Positions 16,753 to 26,021 of a stretch of 64,000 bases of DNA are shown piece after piece. The stretch's first letter is position 1. Every line of letters begins with the position of its first letter. The translations under genes and the position numbers were made by a program. Origin of the DNA: Bradyrhizobium sp. CCGB01 (lineage in GTDB: Bacteria; Pseudomonadota; Alphaproteobacteria; Rhizobiales; Xanthobacteraceae); the NCBI RefSeq assembly GCF_024199795.1, contig NZ_JANADK010000001.1, positions 7,254,001 to 7,318,000 of the forward strand, read 5' to 3'. The notes beneath the pieces were generated by a model. The model worked only from the letters and a program-made list of their open reading frames with translations. It had not been told where the DNA came from and ran no database searches.

Positions 16753-17661
16753 CTACCGCGCTTGTTGAGCTTCCCTCAGCATGATTCCCCTGCAGAGGCT
16801 CTCGCAGCATTCAACCATCATTTCAGTCAGCACCCGCACCTTTCGGGCTGGATGATGGCCGGCCGGACGCACCACGTAGATGCCCAAGGTTGGGGGCGGA
16901 TACTTCTTCATCACCGGAACCAAGGCGCCGGACTCAAGATGCCCGATGATAAGTTCCTTCGGAATACCTGCAAGCCCGATTCCCGCAAGAGCGGCGGCGA
17001 CGAGAGCGACGGCGTTGTCCGCTTTAAAGCGCCCTTTCGGCCTAAGTGTAATCAGCTTGTCGCCATCAAGTGCCAGCCAGGTCTCAGTCCCTTGCATGAC
17101 AACGTCGTGAGTTTCGAATTCTACTGGCGTTTCTGGAGCACCATGACGCTCGATGTATTCAGGCGTTGCCACATATACGGCTGGCGTGTATCCAACTTTC
17201 CTGGCAAGCAGGTTCGAATCGACGAGGTGACCGATCCTGATGGCGCAATCAAACCCTTCCGCGATCAGATCAACGAAACGGTCCGTGTAGGAAGCGCGAA
17301 CCTGCAGCTCAGGATTGAGGCGCGCCAGTTCCGCGACCACGGGCGCGAAGTGTGTCGGGCCGAAGGTCAGCGGAGCGGCGATCCGCAAGTTGCCACGTAG
17401 TTTGCCCGCTGGCAGGATCGTTTCTCGAGCATTGTCGATCTCTGCGCAAACCTTCGCGGCGTGTTCGCGAAACGGTATTCCAGCTTCCGTCAGGCCAGCA
17501 CCTCGAGTGGTACGTGCGAGCAATTGGATACCTAGGTCCGCCTCCAGCCTGGCCAAACGCCGACTGACGATCGACTTGGAAACGCCAAGACGAAGCGCAG
17601 CTGCCGTGACGCTTCCAGCATCGGCGACCTCGACAAATGTCCGAAGTTCCTCAATATCCAC
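16753..17661 (-). CDS. LysR-family transcriptional regulator
   Basis: The protein has 302 residues, the usual length. The N-terminal winged helix-turn-helix spans about 1-60 (AGSVTAAALRLGVSKSIVSR), and the inducer-binding domain starts near residue 90 (GNLRIAAPLTFGP), of the AaeR/DsdC-like type with YTDRFVDLIAEGFDCAIR. It is divergent from the hydrolase gene at 17794 with 132 bases between, the classic layout in which a LysR protein controls both promoters. It therefore probably controls the plus-strand catabolic genes 17794-22012. The inducer is unknown. Confidence 0.88.
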   Translation of the reverse strand: MDIEELRTFVEVADAGSVTAAALRLGVSKSIVSRRLARLEADLGIQLLARTTRGAGLTEAGIPFREHAAKVCAEIDNARETILPAGKLRGNLRIAAPLTFGPTHFAPVVAELARLNPELQVRASYTDRFVDLIAEGFDCAIRIGHLVDSNLLARKVGYTPAVYVATPEYIERHGAPETPVEFETHDVVMQGTETWLALDGDKLITLRPKGRFKADNAVALVAAALAGIGLAGIPKELIIGHLESGALVPVMKKYPPPTLGIYVVRPAGHHPARKVRVLTEMMVECCESLCRGIMLREAQQAR

Positions 17662-17793
17662 GTGCGTTCCCCGATCCGCAACTCAGCACAGCACTTCTTG
17701 AAACTATACGCATGAGAAATGCAATGGCATTCGAACATGCGCGGTGCGCTGCAAATCGCGACAAATGAGCGCTTCTGCAGGAAAGGAATTGCC

Positions 17794-18456
17794 ATGAGTT
17801 TTCGCCAAGGTCTCGGTTCCCTCCTTCGACCGGAGGATTCGGTATTGGTTCTGATCGACCATCAGCCCTACCAGCTCGCCAACCTGAACAGCCATGATCC
17901 TCAGGCAGTAGTGAATAACACAACTGCACTAGCCAAGACCGCCAAGGTCTTCGGCGTCCCAACGATCCTGACGAGCGTCATTGCGGGGCGGGGCGGACTG
18001 ATCTTCAAGCATGTCACCGACGTCTTCCCGGACCAGAAGGTGATCGACCGCACCTTCATCAACACTTGGGAAGACAAGGCCGTCGTAGAAGCTGTGAAAG
18101 CGACGGGACGGAAGCAGCTGATCATAGCGGGCCTCTGGACAGAAGTCTGCGTCGCCATGCCGGCGATCCAGGCCGCGGGCGAAGGCTGGGATGTGACAGT
18201 GATCACCGACGCATCAGGAGGCACCTCGGTTGAGGCCCACGAGGTCGCCATTCAGCGCATGATCGGGGCCGGCATCAACATGATGACTTGGTTGGCCCTC
18301 GCGGCCGAATGGCAGCGCGACTGGGCGCGTCTCAAGACGGCCGGTCCGCTGACGCAGGTCATGATCGATCACGTTGGCGGCAGCGGCGTCGCCTACCTGT
18401 GGGAGCAGCAGTTGCTGAACACACCAGTGCCTAACGAACAGTCGGCAGGCGTCTGA
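17794..18456 (+). CDS. Isochorismatase-family hydrolase
   Basis: The protein has 220 residues. Catalytic positions of the cysteine-hydrolase fold are visible: D in VLVLIDHQPYQ (about residue 22), a Lys in the middle, and the nucleophile Cys in WTEVCVAMPAI (about residue 114). The longer YLWEQQ ending is typical of the YcaC-like group, amidohydrolases of unknown substrate, rather than true isochorismatase. AGGAAAGGA precedes ATG 17794. It is the first gene downstream of the LysR divergent promoter. Confidence 0.85.
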   Translation: MSFRQGLGSLLRPEDSVLVLIDHQPYQLANLNSHDPQAVVNNTTALAKTAKVFGVPTILTSVIAGRGGLIFKHVTDVFPDQKVIDRTFINTWEDKAVVEAVKATGRKQLIIAGLWTEVCVAMPAIQAAGEGWDVTVITDASGGTSVEAHEVAIQRMIGAGINMMTWLALAAEWQRDWARLKTAGPLTQVMIDHVGGSGVAYLWEQQLLNTPVPNEQSAGV

Positions 18457-18624
18457 TCGGAATGAATGGGGGAGCCGGGATGCGCCTTGCGCGACCCGCT
18501 CCCTGCGCCGCCGAAGAAACCGGCGAGCTAAAGGTGCAGCTCGCTGCGCAGGAGTGGCGGCCTGCGGCGCCTTCTTCCCGGCTGGGCCCACCTCACCGAG
18601 ACAGTCGGGCGCGCGCGGGGCTAG

Positions 18625-18852
18625 GGACCTCCGACGCGCACGCAGTTCGACAGCATGGCCGGGCCTGAAGGCGCGTTCCTAGTAGGTGATCCGACGACAG
18701 TTGCGGCCAAGATCCAGGAGGCTAGTGCGGTCCTGGGCGGGCTCTCACGTATCACTTTTCAAATGAGCACCGCCTCGCAGGACTCCGCTGCAACGAGGCG
18801 CTCGATCGAGCCCCTTGGCAATGAAGTCGCTCTCGTCGCCAGGAGCATCGTC
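18625..18852 (+). pseudogene. C-terminal remnant of a luciferase-like (LLM) flavin monooxygenase
   Basis: The translated stretch reads PPTRTQFDSMAGPEGAFLVG, then DPTTVAAKIQEASAVLGG and SRITFQMST. This is the C-terminal end of LLM-class flavin-dependent oxidoreductases, in which G-D/S-P-x-x-V-A-x-K-I sits near the end. The catalytic barrel is missing and a TAG at 18622 precedes the stretch. The frame runs without a stop into the SDR at 18886, so automatic callers will fuse the two. Confidence 0.55.
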
Positions 18853-18885
18853 GGAAAGCTGGCGCTGCAATTCAGGAGGGTAGTT

Positions 18886-19686
18886 ATGGCATCCCGCCCG
18901 CGACGTCACCGGTATTCGGTCGTGATCACCGGAGCCGGTACCGGTCTCGGTCGCGAGCTCGCGTTGGGCTACGCCGCCCGAGGCTGTATCGTCTTCGGAA
19001 CTGCAGCGTCTGCTGCCGAGGTGCAGGAGCTCAGAACTGGGGCGGGCGGGCGCGTCAGCCTCGCGGTGAGCGATGTCACCAAATTCACCAAAGGCAGAAT
19101 TTGGGCGGAAGGCGTGTCGGACGCGCTCGACGGGGCCGGGCTCGACCTCCTGATCAACAATTCTCACGTCATCCCCCCGAGCCCGCTCGAAGCGGTCTCA
19201 ATCGATACCGCACGGCATGCTCTTGAGGAGAGCGTCATTGGTGCGATGAGCGTGATCAACGCCTTTCTGCCGGCTCTTCGCCGATCGCGCGGCCAGATCG
19301 TCCAAATCATCGACGCGAGAAGCAGTACCCCAGCTACCTTTTGTGGGCTTGCAGCAGCATCTAACGCGGCGCTCGAGGCGCTCGTGTCCGCTTACCGGGC
19401 CGACCTCAAGCCGTTCGGCGTGCACGTCACGACGGTATCGATGGGCCGCATCCAAGGCGGTGATGTATTGACGACGTCCGATGCTCTAATGAGCGCCGCC
19501 AATAACATGGGCCCTGAGCAGCGCAAACTGTACGGCAGGCGGCTTGCAGAATATTCCAAGAGTAACGAAGAGACGGGCGCGAACGCTTTGGACCCCTGTG
19601 AAGCTGCTGCGCGCCTGATCGAGATTCTCGACCAGGAACCCGCCCCAAGCCGGGTCGCCGTCGGGTCCGGTGCGGAGCCACATTGA
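18886..19686 (+). CDS. Short-chain dehydrogenase/reductase
   Basis: The protein has 266 residues. It has the classical TGAGTGLGRE nucleotide-binding motif near residue 14 and LLINNSH (the NNAG equivalent). The expected YxxxK is degenerate: the segment reads STPATFCGLAAASNAALEAL, where Tyr is replaced by Phe/Cys and Lys by Asn. The enzyme may therefore be inactive or have another role. AGGAGG ahead of ATG 18886 fixes the start, although the frame is open upstream through the LLM remnant. It probably belongs to the LysR-controlled operon. Confidence 0.75.
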   Translation: MASRPRRHRYSVVITGAGTGLGRELALGYAARGCIVFGTAASAAEVQELRTGAGGRVSLAVSDVTKFTKGRIWAEGVSDALDGAGLDLLINNSHVIPPSPLEAVSIDTARHALEESVIGAMSVINAFLPALRRSRGQIVQIIDARSSTPATFCGLAAASNAALEALVSAYRADLKPFGVHVTTVSMGRIQGGDVLTTSDALMSAANNMGPEQRKLYGRRLAEYSKSNEETGANALDPCEAAARLIEILDQEPAPSRVAVGSGAEPH

Positions 19687-19902
19687 TCCACCCCGTTCTG
19701 CTGAAGCAGCGGTATCAGGTCGTCGATCACCCGCTGTTCCTCAAGCGTCCGATCGCGGCGTTCCATCCCCTGCAACACAGCTCGGCAGGTTTCGCCACTA
19801 AGCAAGGCGAAGGCCCCTCCCCAAAATAAGTTGAACATGTGCTCCCGTCGCGGCTTCACGCGCTCCGGAGCGGCCGACTTTAGGATGGAGAAAGGAAATA
19901 GA

Positions 19903-20643
19903 ATGATCGATCTGAGTGGAAAGCGAGCCCTCGTGGCCGGTGGATCGCGGGGAATCGGTGCCGCGATCGCGCTGGCGCTCGCCGAGAACGGCGCCGACGT
20001 CGCGTTCACCTATCAGAACTCCGCCAAGAAGGCCCAGGCAGTAGCTGCGTCGATCAGGGCGACCGGACGTCGTGCCGTCGCCATCCAGGCCGACAGCGCC
20101 GACCCCGAGGCGATCACGCGCGCCGTCGACAACGCGGTGACCGAGCATGGCGGCATCGACATCCTCATCAACAGCGCGGCGATCGGCTATTATGGGTCGA
20201 TTGCGGAGCTGGACCTCGGCGAGTACCAGAAGCTGATGGACGTCAACGTCCGCGCGCCGATGCTGTTCGCCAAGACTGTCATCCCGCACCTTCGCGCAGG
20301 GGGCCGCATCGTCACCATCGGCTCTGGTCTCGCCGAGCGCGTTCCATTTCCGGGCGTGACGGCCTACGCCGTCTCGAAGGCAGCGCTGACCTCGTTCACC
20401 CGCGGCCTGTCCCGCGAGCTCGGGCCGAGCGGCATCACTGTCAACCTGGTGCAGCCCGGCTCGACCGACACGGATGCGAATCCCGCAGACGGCAACACAG
20501 CCGACTTCCAGCGGGGCATGACGTCGCTGGGGCGCTACGCTGAGCCGCGCGAGATCGCCAATGCGGTCGTGTTCTTGGCAAGCCCGGCTGCGAGCGTGAT
20601 CACCGGCACGATCCTCAACGCCGACGCGGGCGCGCTCGCCTAG
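19903..20643 (+). CDS. Short-chain dehydrogenase/reductase (FabG-like)
   Basis: The protein has 246 residues with all classical SDR marks: GGSRGIGAA (glycine-rich loop), INSAAIG, the catalytic Ser in IGSG, YAVSK (Tyr and Lys) and the C-terminal SPAASVITGTILNADAG. It should reduce or oxidise a small carbonyl or alcohol with NAD(P)H; the substrate is unknown. GAAAGGAA stands just before ATG 19903. It is followed after 72 bases by the alpha/beta hydrolase. Confidence 0.88.
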   Translation: MIDLSGKRALVAGGSRGIGAAIALALAENGADVAFTYQNSAKKAQAVAASIRATGRRAVAIQADSADPEAITRAVDNAVTEHGGIDILINSAAIGYYGSIAELDLGEYQKLMDVNVRAPMLFAKTVIPHLRAGGRIVTIGSGLAERVPFPGVTAYAVSKAALTSFTRGLSRELGPSGITVNLVQPGSTDTDANPADGNTADFQRGMTSLGRYAEPREIANAVVFLASPAASVITGTILNADAGALA

Positions 20644-20715
20644 GATTCAACACGCCGACGGGTCGGCCAAGTGCAGCTTGCCGGCACCATCGCCTCAGTC
20701 ATAAAGGGCAGACAG

Positions 20716-21582
20716 ATGTCGAGCGTTCGCTATCGCACCCAACGGGTCGGGGCCGTCGAGGTCTTCTATCGGGAATCCGGCCCCGTCGATGCCCCGGCCC
20801 TGCTGTTACTCCATGGTTTCCCGACGGCAAGCCACATGTTCCGGGACTTGATTCCTCTGCTGGCGGACCGTTACCGCATCATCGCGCCCGACCTGCCCGG
20901 ATTCGGCCAGACGCGGGCACCCGAGCGCGGCGCATTCAACTACAGCTTCGACGACCTGGCCGTGGTGATCGAGGCGTTCATCGATGCGATCGGGCTAGAC
21001 CGTTTCGCCATCTACATATTCGACTATGGAGCGCCGATCGGCCTGCGGCTCGCCATGAAGAACCCGGATCGCATCACCGCAATCATCTCTCAGAACGGAA
21101 ACGCCTACGAGGAGGGCTTTAGTGACGAATGGGGCGCGTGGCAGGCCTACTGGCGCGAGCCTACCGAAGCAAATCGCGAGGCCTGTCGCGCATCGCTGTC
21201 GCCTGAGACGATCCGCAGCTGGCAATACGGGACAGGCGCGGATCCGGATCCGCTCGGCCCTGACGGATACGAGCTCGACATCGCGTACATGGCGCGTCAT
21301 GGCGCGGAGGACATACAGCTTGATCTCATCCTGGACTATCGCAGCAACGTCGCGCTCTACCCGGCCTTCCAGGCGTACTTTCGCCAACACCATCCGCCGC
21401 TTCTGGCGGCATGGGGTCGTCACGATCCTGCGTTCGTTCCCGCAGGAGCACTCGCCTACAAGCGAGACCTGCCGAACGCCGAGGTGCACCTGCTTGACGC
21501 TGGCCACTTTGCACTGGAGACGCACCATCGAGCGATAGCCGTCATCATCCGCGACTTTCTTCAACGCTCACTCGGAAAGTGA
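20716..21582 (+). CDS. Alpha/beta hydrolase with Asp nucleophile (dehalogenase/epoxide-hydrolase-like)
   Basis: The protein has 288 residues. The oxyanion motif HGFPTASHMFRDL is followed by the nucleophile elbow IFDYGAPIGLRLA, where Asp takes the Ser position, as in haloalkane dehalogenases and epoxide hydrolases. The catalytic His is in DAGHFALE. Thus it probably hydrolyses a halide, epoxide or similar substrate via an aspartyl ester. The start is supported by AGGGCAG before ATG 20716. It sits between an SDR and a RidA gene, all in one direction. Confidence 0.82.
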   Translation: MSSVRYRTQRVGAVEVFYRESGPVDAPALLLLHGFPTASHMFRDLIPLLADRYRIIAPDLPGFGQTRAPERGAFNYSFDDLAVVIEAFIDAIGLDRFAIYIFDYGAPIGLRLAMKNPDRITAIISQNGNAYEEGFSDEWGAWQAYWREPTEANREACRASLSPETIRSWQYGTGADPDPLGPDGYELDIAYMARHGAEDIQLDLILDYRSNVALYPAFQAYFRQHHPPLLAAWGRHDPAFVPAGALAYKRDLPNAEVHLLDAGHFALETHHRAIAVIIRDFLQRSLGK

Positions 21583-21613
21583 CGCCACCTCCCACCACAC
21601 ATAGGAGATACCG

Positions 21614-22012
21614 ATGTCCACACGCGAGCCGATCTTCCCGGCCCAGCGCCACGCCCTCTATGACGAGCATCGCTACTCGGCGGCGATCAGGTCCGGCGAC
21701 CTGCTGTTCGTGTCCGGGCAGGTTGGTAGTCGCGAAGACGGCTCGCCCGAACCGGTGTTCGAGAAACAGGTGCGCCGCGCATTCGCCAATCTCAGATCTG
21801 TTCTGGCCGCGGCCGGTTGCACCCTCGACGACGTGGTCGACGTCATCACCTTTCACACCGATCCTGAAGCGCAGTTCGAAACCGTTATGAAGGTCCGATC
21901 TGCCGAGATCGGCGATCCGCCTTTCCCCAACTGGACGGCGGTCGGCGTGACCTGGCTCGCCGGCTTCGATTTTGAAATCAAGGCGATTGCCCGCATCCCA
22001 AGTCAGCCTTGA
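21614..22012 (+). CDS. RidA/YjgF-family protein
   Basis: The protein has 132 residues. It has the RidA fold sequence: RSGDLLFVSGQVG, VFEKQVRRAFANLRSVLAAA, DVVDVITFHTD, and PNWTAVGVTWLAG. RidA removes reactive enamines or imines; other members act on catabolic intermediates. The RidA Arg that binds the substrate carboxylate (usually in R-A-V) is replaced here, since the strand reads TAVGVTW, so this is likely a paralogue with another substrate. AGGAGA precedes ATG 21614. It is the last gene of the plus-strand set. Confidence 0.88.
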   Translation: MSTREPIFPAQRHALYDEHRYSAAIRSGDLLFVSGQVGSREDGSPEPVFEKQVRRAFANLRSVLAAAGCTLDDVVDVITFHTDPEAQFETVMKVRSAEIGDPPFPNWTAVGVTWLAGFDFEIKAIARIPSQP

Positions 22013-22289
22013 GCGGCTGCCGGTTTCAGGCGTTTGGCGAGCACCAATGTCCTGGGGCCTCACTACCGGAAATGCTGCAGATCTAGACCGGCATGGCAAT
22101 GGAATGGTGCGCAGGTCCTGGTCGGTAACGAGCTTCGGAGCTGGCCTTTGAGAGCCAACTCGGCCTTGCAGCTCCTCGCGGAGGTCAGGGTGGCTCCAAC
22201 TAGGCCAGACGGCTCAAAGTCGGCCGGACGTGGCCTAGTCCCTTGATGCAAATGTAATGGCTTATCGCGGCCGGATCTTAACCTTGCTT

Positions 22290-22802
22290 TCAGACGCTGG
22301 TTTCCGATCCGTCTGGATTTGCTTTGATGAGATACTCGCCGCTTTCTCTAAAACTGCGGACGGTCGCGAAGGTATCTTCCATAAACTGCACGTATGACAG
22401 CTTGCCGTTCTCGCCGCGCGCCAGTACCGCGAAGGGTGATGTCACCTTTTTTCCCAAAATGTTTGATGTGTAAGTAAAGGAGCCAAAGATCGCTGCGCCA
22501 TTCTTATTCTCAAAGCTGTCCTGAATTTGGAAGTCATCTGTCGTCCAATAACGGCTGACGTCCATAAAGGTCTGAACCAGTCCTTTGGTGCCTTCGTTGG
22601 TTCCGGCCCAAGGCATGATCTGCTTCAGTTCCGGGTGCTCATAATTGAGCGATACATATATGAAGTCATCAGTCGTAAATTGTTTGACGAAATCCAGATC
22701 GGTTGGGTTCGACAAGATCAACCGCAGAATGGCCAAAGGGGATGCCGCAGACGCGGGTTCGGCGGTAGACAACTTTTTGACAGCTTGCGCACTGGTAGAC
22801 AT
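22290..22802 (-). CDS. NTF2-like/SnoaL-like protein
   Basis: The protein has 170 residues. It reads like an NTF2-fold domain: SPLAILRLILSNPTDLDFVK, LNYEHPELKQIMPWAG, then FTYTSNILGKKVTSPFAV and YVQFMEDTFA. Such proteins are small ligand-binding domains or isomerase-like enzymes. The Lys/Asn-rich composition differs a little from its GC-rich neighbours. It is the last gene of the minus-strand run starting at 25393. Confidence 0.75.
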   Translation of the reverse strand: MSTSAQAVKKLSTAEPASAASPLAILRLILSNPTDLDFVKQFTTDDFIYVSLNYEHPELKQIMPWAGTNEGTKGLVQTFMDVSRYWTTDDFQIQDSFENKNGAAIFGSFTYTSNILGKKVTSPFAVLARGENGKLSYVQFMEDTFATVRSFRESGEYLIKANPDGSETSV

Positions 22803-22867
22803 TGTGAGCTCCTTCTTCTGGAAAATCTAGGAATTGAGGTGTCAGGTAGCCGCCCTTGGCTATCTCT

Positions 22868-23317
22868 TTACAGGTCAGTTATTGCTGCTAGCTCTGACCT
22901 TATCGAAGGAGAGCTTTCTAGAACGCGTTGAACTGGGCACTTGGAGGCAACATCGAACAGTCGTGAGCGCTGCTCGTCCGTAAGCTTGGCACCCCGAATG
23001 AAGATGTTTTTCTCGAACACATCAACGGGACTAGAAGCGCCGGCAGGCAGTCTTTTCGCGTAATCGAGCACCACCGACACATGTTCCAACGGCCAGCGCT
23101 GTTGGCGGGCGTACCAACGCACAGTCATCGCCGTGCATTCTGCCAGTGCAGTCGACAGAAGTTCAAAAGGGCTGGGACCAAGTCCGCCACCGCCGGCATC
23201 CACGGGTTCGTCGCCGGTAAGCACATGACTGCTCGTTTCGATCCGAACAGCGAAAGTGCTTCTTCCGGTCTCTGACACTGTTACATGTGCGCGCGGCGCA
23301 GCCATCATCATCTCCAT
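22868..23317 (-). CDS. OsmC-family peroxide/redox protein
   Basis: The protein has 149 residues. It carries GGLGPSPFELLSTALAECTA with one catalytic Cys, and SKCPVQRVL with the second Cys, the pair typical of OsmC/Ohr peroxidases and OsmC-like redox proteins. It should reduce organic peroxides with a dithiol partner. The first start codon is ATG 23317; ATG 23305 has a better placed GGAG and is an alternative. It lies 41 bases downstream of the pirin gene. Confidence 0.85.
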   Translation of the reverse strand: MEMMMAAPRAHVTVSETGRSTFAVRIETSSHVLTGDEPVDAGGGGLGPSPFELLSTALAECTAMTVRWYARQQRWPLEHVSVVLDYAKRLPAGASSPVDVFEKNIFIRGAKLTDEQRSRLFDVASKCPVQRVLESSPSIRSELAAITDL

Positions 23318-23358
23318 CAGACAAGAGCGACAAAACCGATTTCTTGTAATCTCGCCGC

Positions 23359-24252
23359 TTAGGAACTGGCCGAGGCAGCCGGCTTGGGCTGGTCCGGTAG
23401 TGGGATGAACTCCGCGTTGTCCGCATCCGGCAGCTTCATCCGTCCCGCCCTCCAGTCTGAGGCCGCCTGAGCGAGCCGCTCCTTGGAAGATGACACGAAG
23501 TTCCAGTAGATGAAGCGCTCACCAATGGGCTCGCCCCCGAGCACCATCACAGCCGACTTTTCGAACGCTTTTACGCGCGAGATTCCCGCACCGAGCACCA
23601 GCATCCTACCTGCCTCATAGCGGCGACTATCCACCTCAACTGCGCCCGTAGCGACGTATAGGGCACGCTCCTTGTGGCCGACCGGAACCTCTGCCGTTGA
23701 CCCCGCCGACATGTCGAGATGTGCGTAGAACAGCGGCGAGTGCGTTACGGAGCCGGCCACCAAGCCGTAGGCGCTGCCGGCGATGAGATGCCCAATGACC
23801 CCCGACTCGTTCCACTGCGGCAGGTCGACTCCGGAATGGTGTGAAAAGGAAGGGGCGGCCTCCTCCTGGTCGACTGGCAGTGCAACCCAGGCCTGGATGC
23901 CGTGCACGCGATCACCATGCGCGCGGGCATGCTCGAAGCGCTCACTATGAGTGATGCCGCTGCCTGCTGTCATCCAATTGACTTCCAGCGGACGGATCGG
24001 CTGCTCGTAGCCGAGACTGTCGCGATGCATGATCTCGCCAGCGAACAGATAGCTCACAGTCGAGAGGCCTATATGCGGATGCGGGCGAACGTCTAAACCG
24101 CGATCATCGCTGGGCGCGATATCAATCGGTCCAATGTGATCGAAAAAGATGAACGGGCCCACCATGCGCCGCTTGGCGAATGGCAGCACACGTCCCACCT
24201 CGAAGCCACCCCCGAGATCTCGCCGCCGCTGTTCGATGACCATCTCAATCAT
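23359..24252 (-). CDS. Pirin-family protein
   Basis: The protein has 297 residues, a two-cupin pirin. The metal site is visible in the first cupin as RPHPHIGLSTVSYLFAGE (His-x-His) and in HRDSLG and GSGITHSER. Pirins are iron-binding proteins, some with quercetinase activity, others regulators. GNAT and pirin overlap by 4 bases (pirin ATG 24252, GNAT stop 24249), so they are co-translated with the hydrolase upstream. Confidence 0.9.
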   Translation of the reverse strand: MIEMVIEQRRRDLGGGFEVGRVLPFAKRRMVGPFIFFDHIGPIDIAPSDDRGLDVRPHPHIGLSTVSYLFAGEIMHRDSLGYEQPIRPLEVNWMTAGSGITHSERFEHARAHGDRVHGIQAWVALPVDQEEAAPSFSHHSGVDLPQWNESGVIGHLIAGSAYGLVAGSVTHSPLFYAHLDMSAGSTAEVPVGHKERALYVATGAVEVDSRRYEAGRMLVLGAGISRVKAFEKSAVMVLGGEPIGERFIYWNFVSSSKERLAQAASDWRAGRMKLPDADNAEFIPLPDQPKPAASASS

Positions 24253-24554
24253 AATCTTTTCTCCTGTTGAGCCGTGTCATCGACAACGTCCGAATATTCC
24301 GGGTGACGTGCGTAGAAGGCAGTCATGAAAGGACAAACGAGGATGGCCTTGCGCCCGGCGCGCCGAAGCGCTTCGAACACGCCGCGCGCCAACTCCGAGG
24401 CGACGCCGTGGCCCGCAAATCGCTCGGGCACCTCGGTGTGGGTGAGGACAATCCGGTCACCTTTAGGGCGGTAATATGCAGCAGCAAGTTCACCGCTGCC
24501 ATCAATAGCCAGTTCGAAACGATGTTCGGCAACGTTATCCCTTACGGAGTTCAT
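24249..24554 (-). CDS. GNAT N-acetyltransferase, small YjdJ-like
   Basis: The protein has 101 residues. It is a one-domain [24 protein letters not shown], the CoA-binding loop [10 protein letters not shown] and the C-terminal [14 protein letters not shown] that marks the short YjdJ/GCN5-related group. Substrates of this group are largely unknown. It overlaps the genes on both sides by 4 bases. Confidence 0.85.
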   Translation of the reverse strand: MNSVRDNVAEHRFELAIDGSGELAAAYYRPKGDRIVLTHTEVPERFAGHGVASELARGVFEALRRAGRKAILVCPFMTAFYARHPEYSDVVDDTAQQEKRL

Positions 24555-25393
24555 GATGTGGTCCGATCCTCGATGAACGCTAATAGATCGGCATTGATGA
24601 CATCGGGATGAGTGGCGAACAGGCCGTGCGACAGGCCAGGATACGTCTTCAGTGTGCCTCTGGTTAACAACTGGATCGCCGTGCGGGCCGACGCGTCGAC
24701 AGGCACAACTTGGTCATCCTCGCCATGCATCAGCAACACCGGAAGGGACACGGCCTTCAGATCCTCTGTGAAGTCGGTCTCCGAGAAGGCAGCGATGCAG
24801 TCGTAATGTGCCTTGGCAGCGCCCATCATGCCCTGCCGCCACCAGTTGCGGACAAGTCCCTCGCTCACTTCGGCGCCCTCGCGGTTGAAGCCGTAGAACG
24901 GTCCGTTGGGGACATCGAGGAAGAATTGCGCGCGGTTACGGAGGAGAGCTTTGCGAAATCCGTCGAAGACCTCCATTGGCAGACCACGAGGGTATCGTGG
25001 CGTCGCCAACATGATCGGAGTCACGGCGCCGATCAGCACTGCCTTGGCAACCCGACCGGGTTCACTATGGGCAACGTAACGTATCACCTCGCCGCCGCCG
25101 GTCGAGTGACCAACGTGCACTACATCCTTCAGATCAAGGTCACGTACTAGTTCGGCGACATCGGCCGCGTAAGTATCCATTTCGTTTCCGGTATCGGTCT
25201 GATCGGAACGGCCGTGACCACGCCTGTCGTGCGCTATGACGCGGTAACCTCTGTTGCGGAAGAACAGCATCTGATTCTCCCAATCGTCCGCGCTCAATGG
25301 CCAACCATGATGGAACATGATGGGTTGGGCGTCTCTCGAGCCCCAGTCCTTGTAATAGATTCTAGTGCCGTCCCGCGTTGTTAGCTTTGCCAT
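24551..25393 (-). CDS. Alpha/beta hydrolase, non-haem chloroperoxidase/arylesterase-like
   Basis: The protein has 280 residues. It has [14 protein letters not shown] (oxyanion), the nucleophile elbow GHSTGGGEV (Ser), an Asp in [11 protein letters not shown] and the catalytic His in [18 protein letters not shown] is typical of cofactor-free haloperoxidase/perhydrolase esterases. It starts the minus-strand operon hydrolase-GNAT-pirin-OsmC-NTF2, whose content suggests a response to reactive or toxic organic compounds; that reading is an inference. Confidence 0.88.
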   Translation of the reverse strand: MAKLTTRDGTRIYYKDWGSRDAQPIMFHHGWPLSADDWENQMLFFRNRGYRVIAHDRRGHGRSDQTDTGNEMDTYAADVAELVRDLDLKDVVHVGHSTGGGEVIRYVAHSEPGRVAKAVLIGAVTPIMLATPRYPRGLPMEVFDGFRKALLRNRAQFFLDVPNGPFYGFNREGAEVSEGLVRNWWRQGMMGAAKAHYDCIAAFSETDFTEDLKAVSLPVLLMHGEDDQVVPVDASARTAIQLLTRGTLKTYPGLSHGLFATHPDVINADLLAFIEDRTTS

Positions 25394-26021
25394 TGTGTCG
25401 CTTTTTCCTAAGAAGCATCTCTCAGAAGATCAGTCCGACGAGGTTCAACGGTCGCCGCCTTGCTAGTAGGTCAATGATCGCGGGCAGCGGTCTTCTCTGG
25501 ATCGAGCCCGTCAAAGCTTTCAAAGAACTTCATGAGGCCGGGCACTCGGCTATTAAACTGTACGCCTGCCTGCTCAATGCGGTGGCCCGCCGCCTGGTGA
25601 GCTGCAAACAAGGTACGACGGGCCGCGTCGAACGGCACATAGGCCTCATAGCCTGGCCCAGAAGGTAGGCAATATGAGGCACGTCTCTGTCCAGAGCGCG
25701 GCTATGACTGCTTCCGTCGACCGATTGCTGACGGCGTGCTTGAACTCGCTGTCCCCCTGGCTGTTGGCCGATGTGCGATCGGAGGTCGCAGGTGGCAGAC
25801 ATTCGTTACTGAGGATCTTCGGCACTTAACGCTCCGCTTGTTCAACGAGGTAACATTGTGGCGTGTGCTTACGGTAGGTTCGGAAAGTGAGCAGCTGTGT
25901 CTCACAAAGCGGAACGCAAATAGGTAGGCTTGTCGACCAACTCGCGCGCGCCCGATCTAAGTCTAATGACGAGCTTTGCATCTGCCGCCGTTGAAGCGCA
26001 TAAAGAGTTTCTCGAGGTCCG
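25394..26021. other. Intergenic stretch with no recognised gene
   Basis: About 630 bases between the minus-strand hydrolase operon and the 3' end of the antiporter gene. The promoter of the hydrolase operon must lie here. Short open frames on both strands lack family features or good ribosome sites. Confidence 0.4.

Noticed and set aside
19690..19840. Short minus-strand reading MFNLFWGGAFALLSGE
   Set aside because: It has a protein-like look but only about 50 residues before running into antisense of the SDR genes; no family could be assigned.
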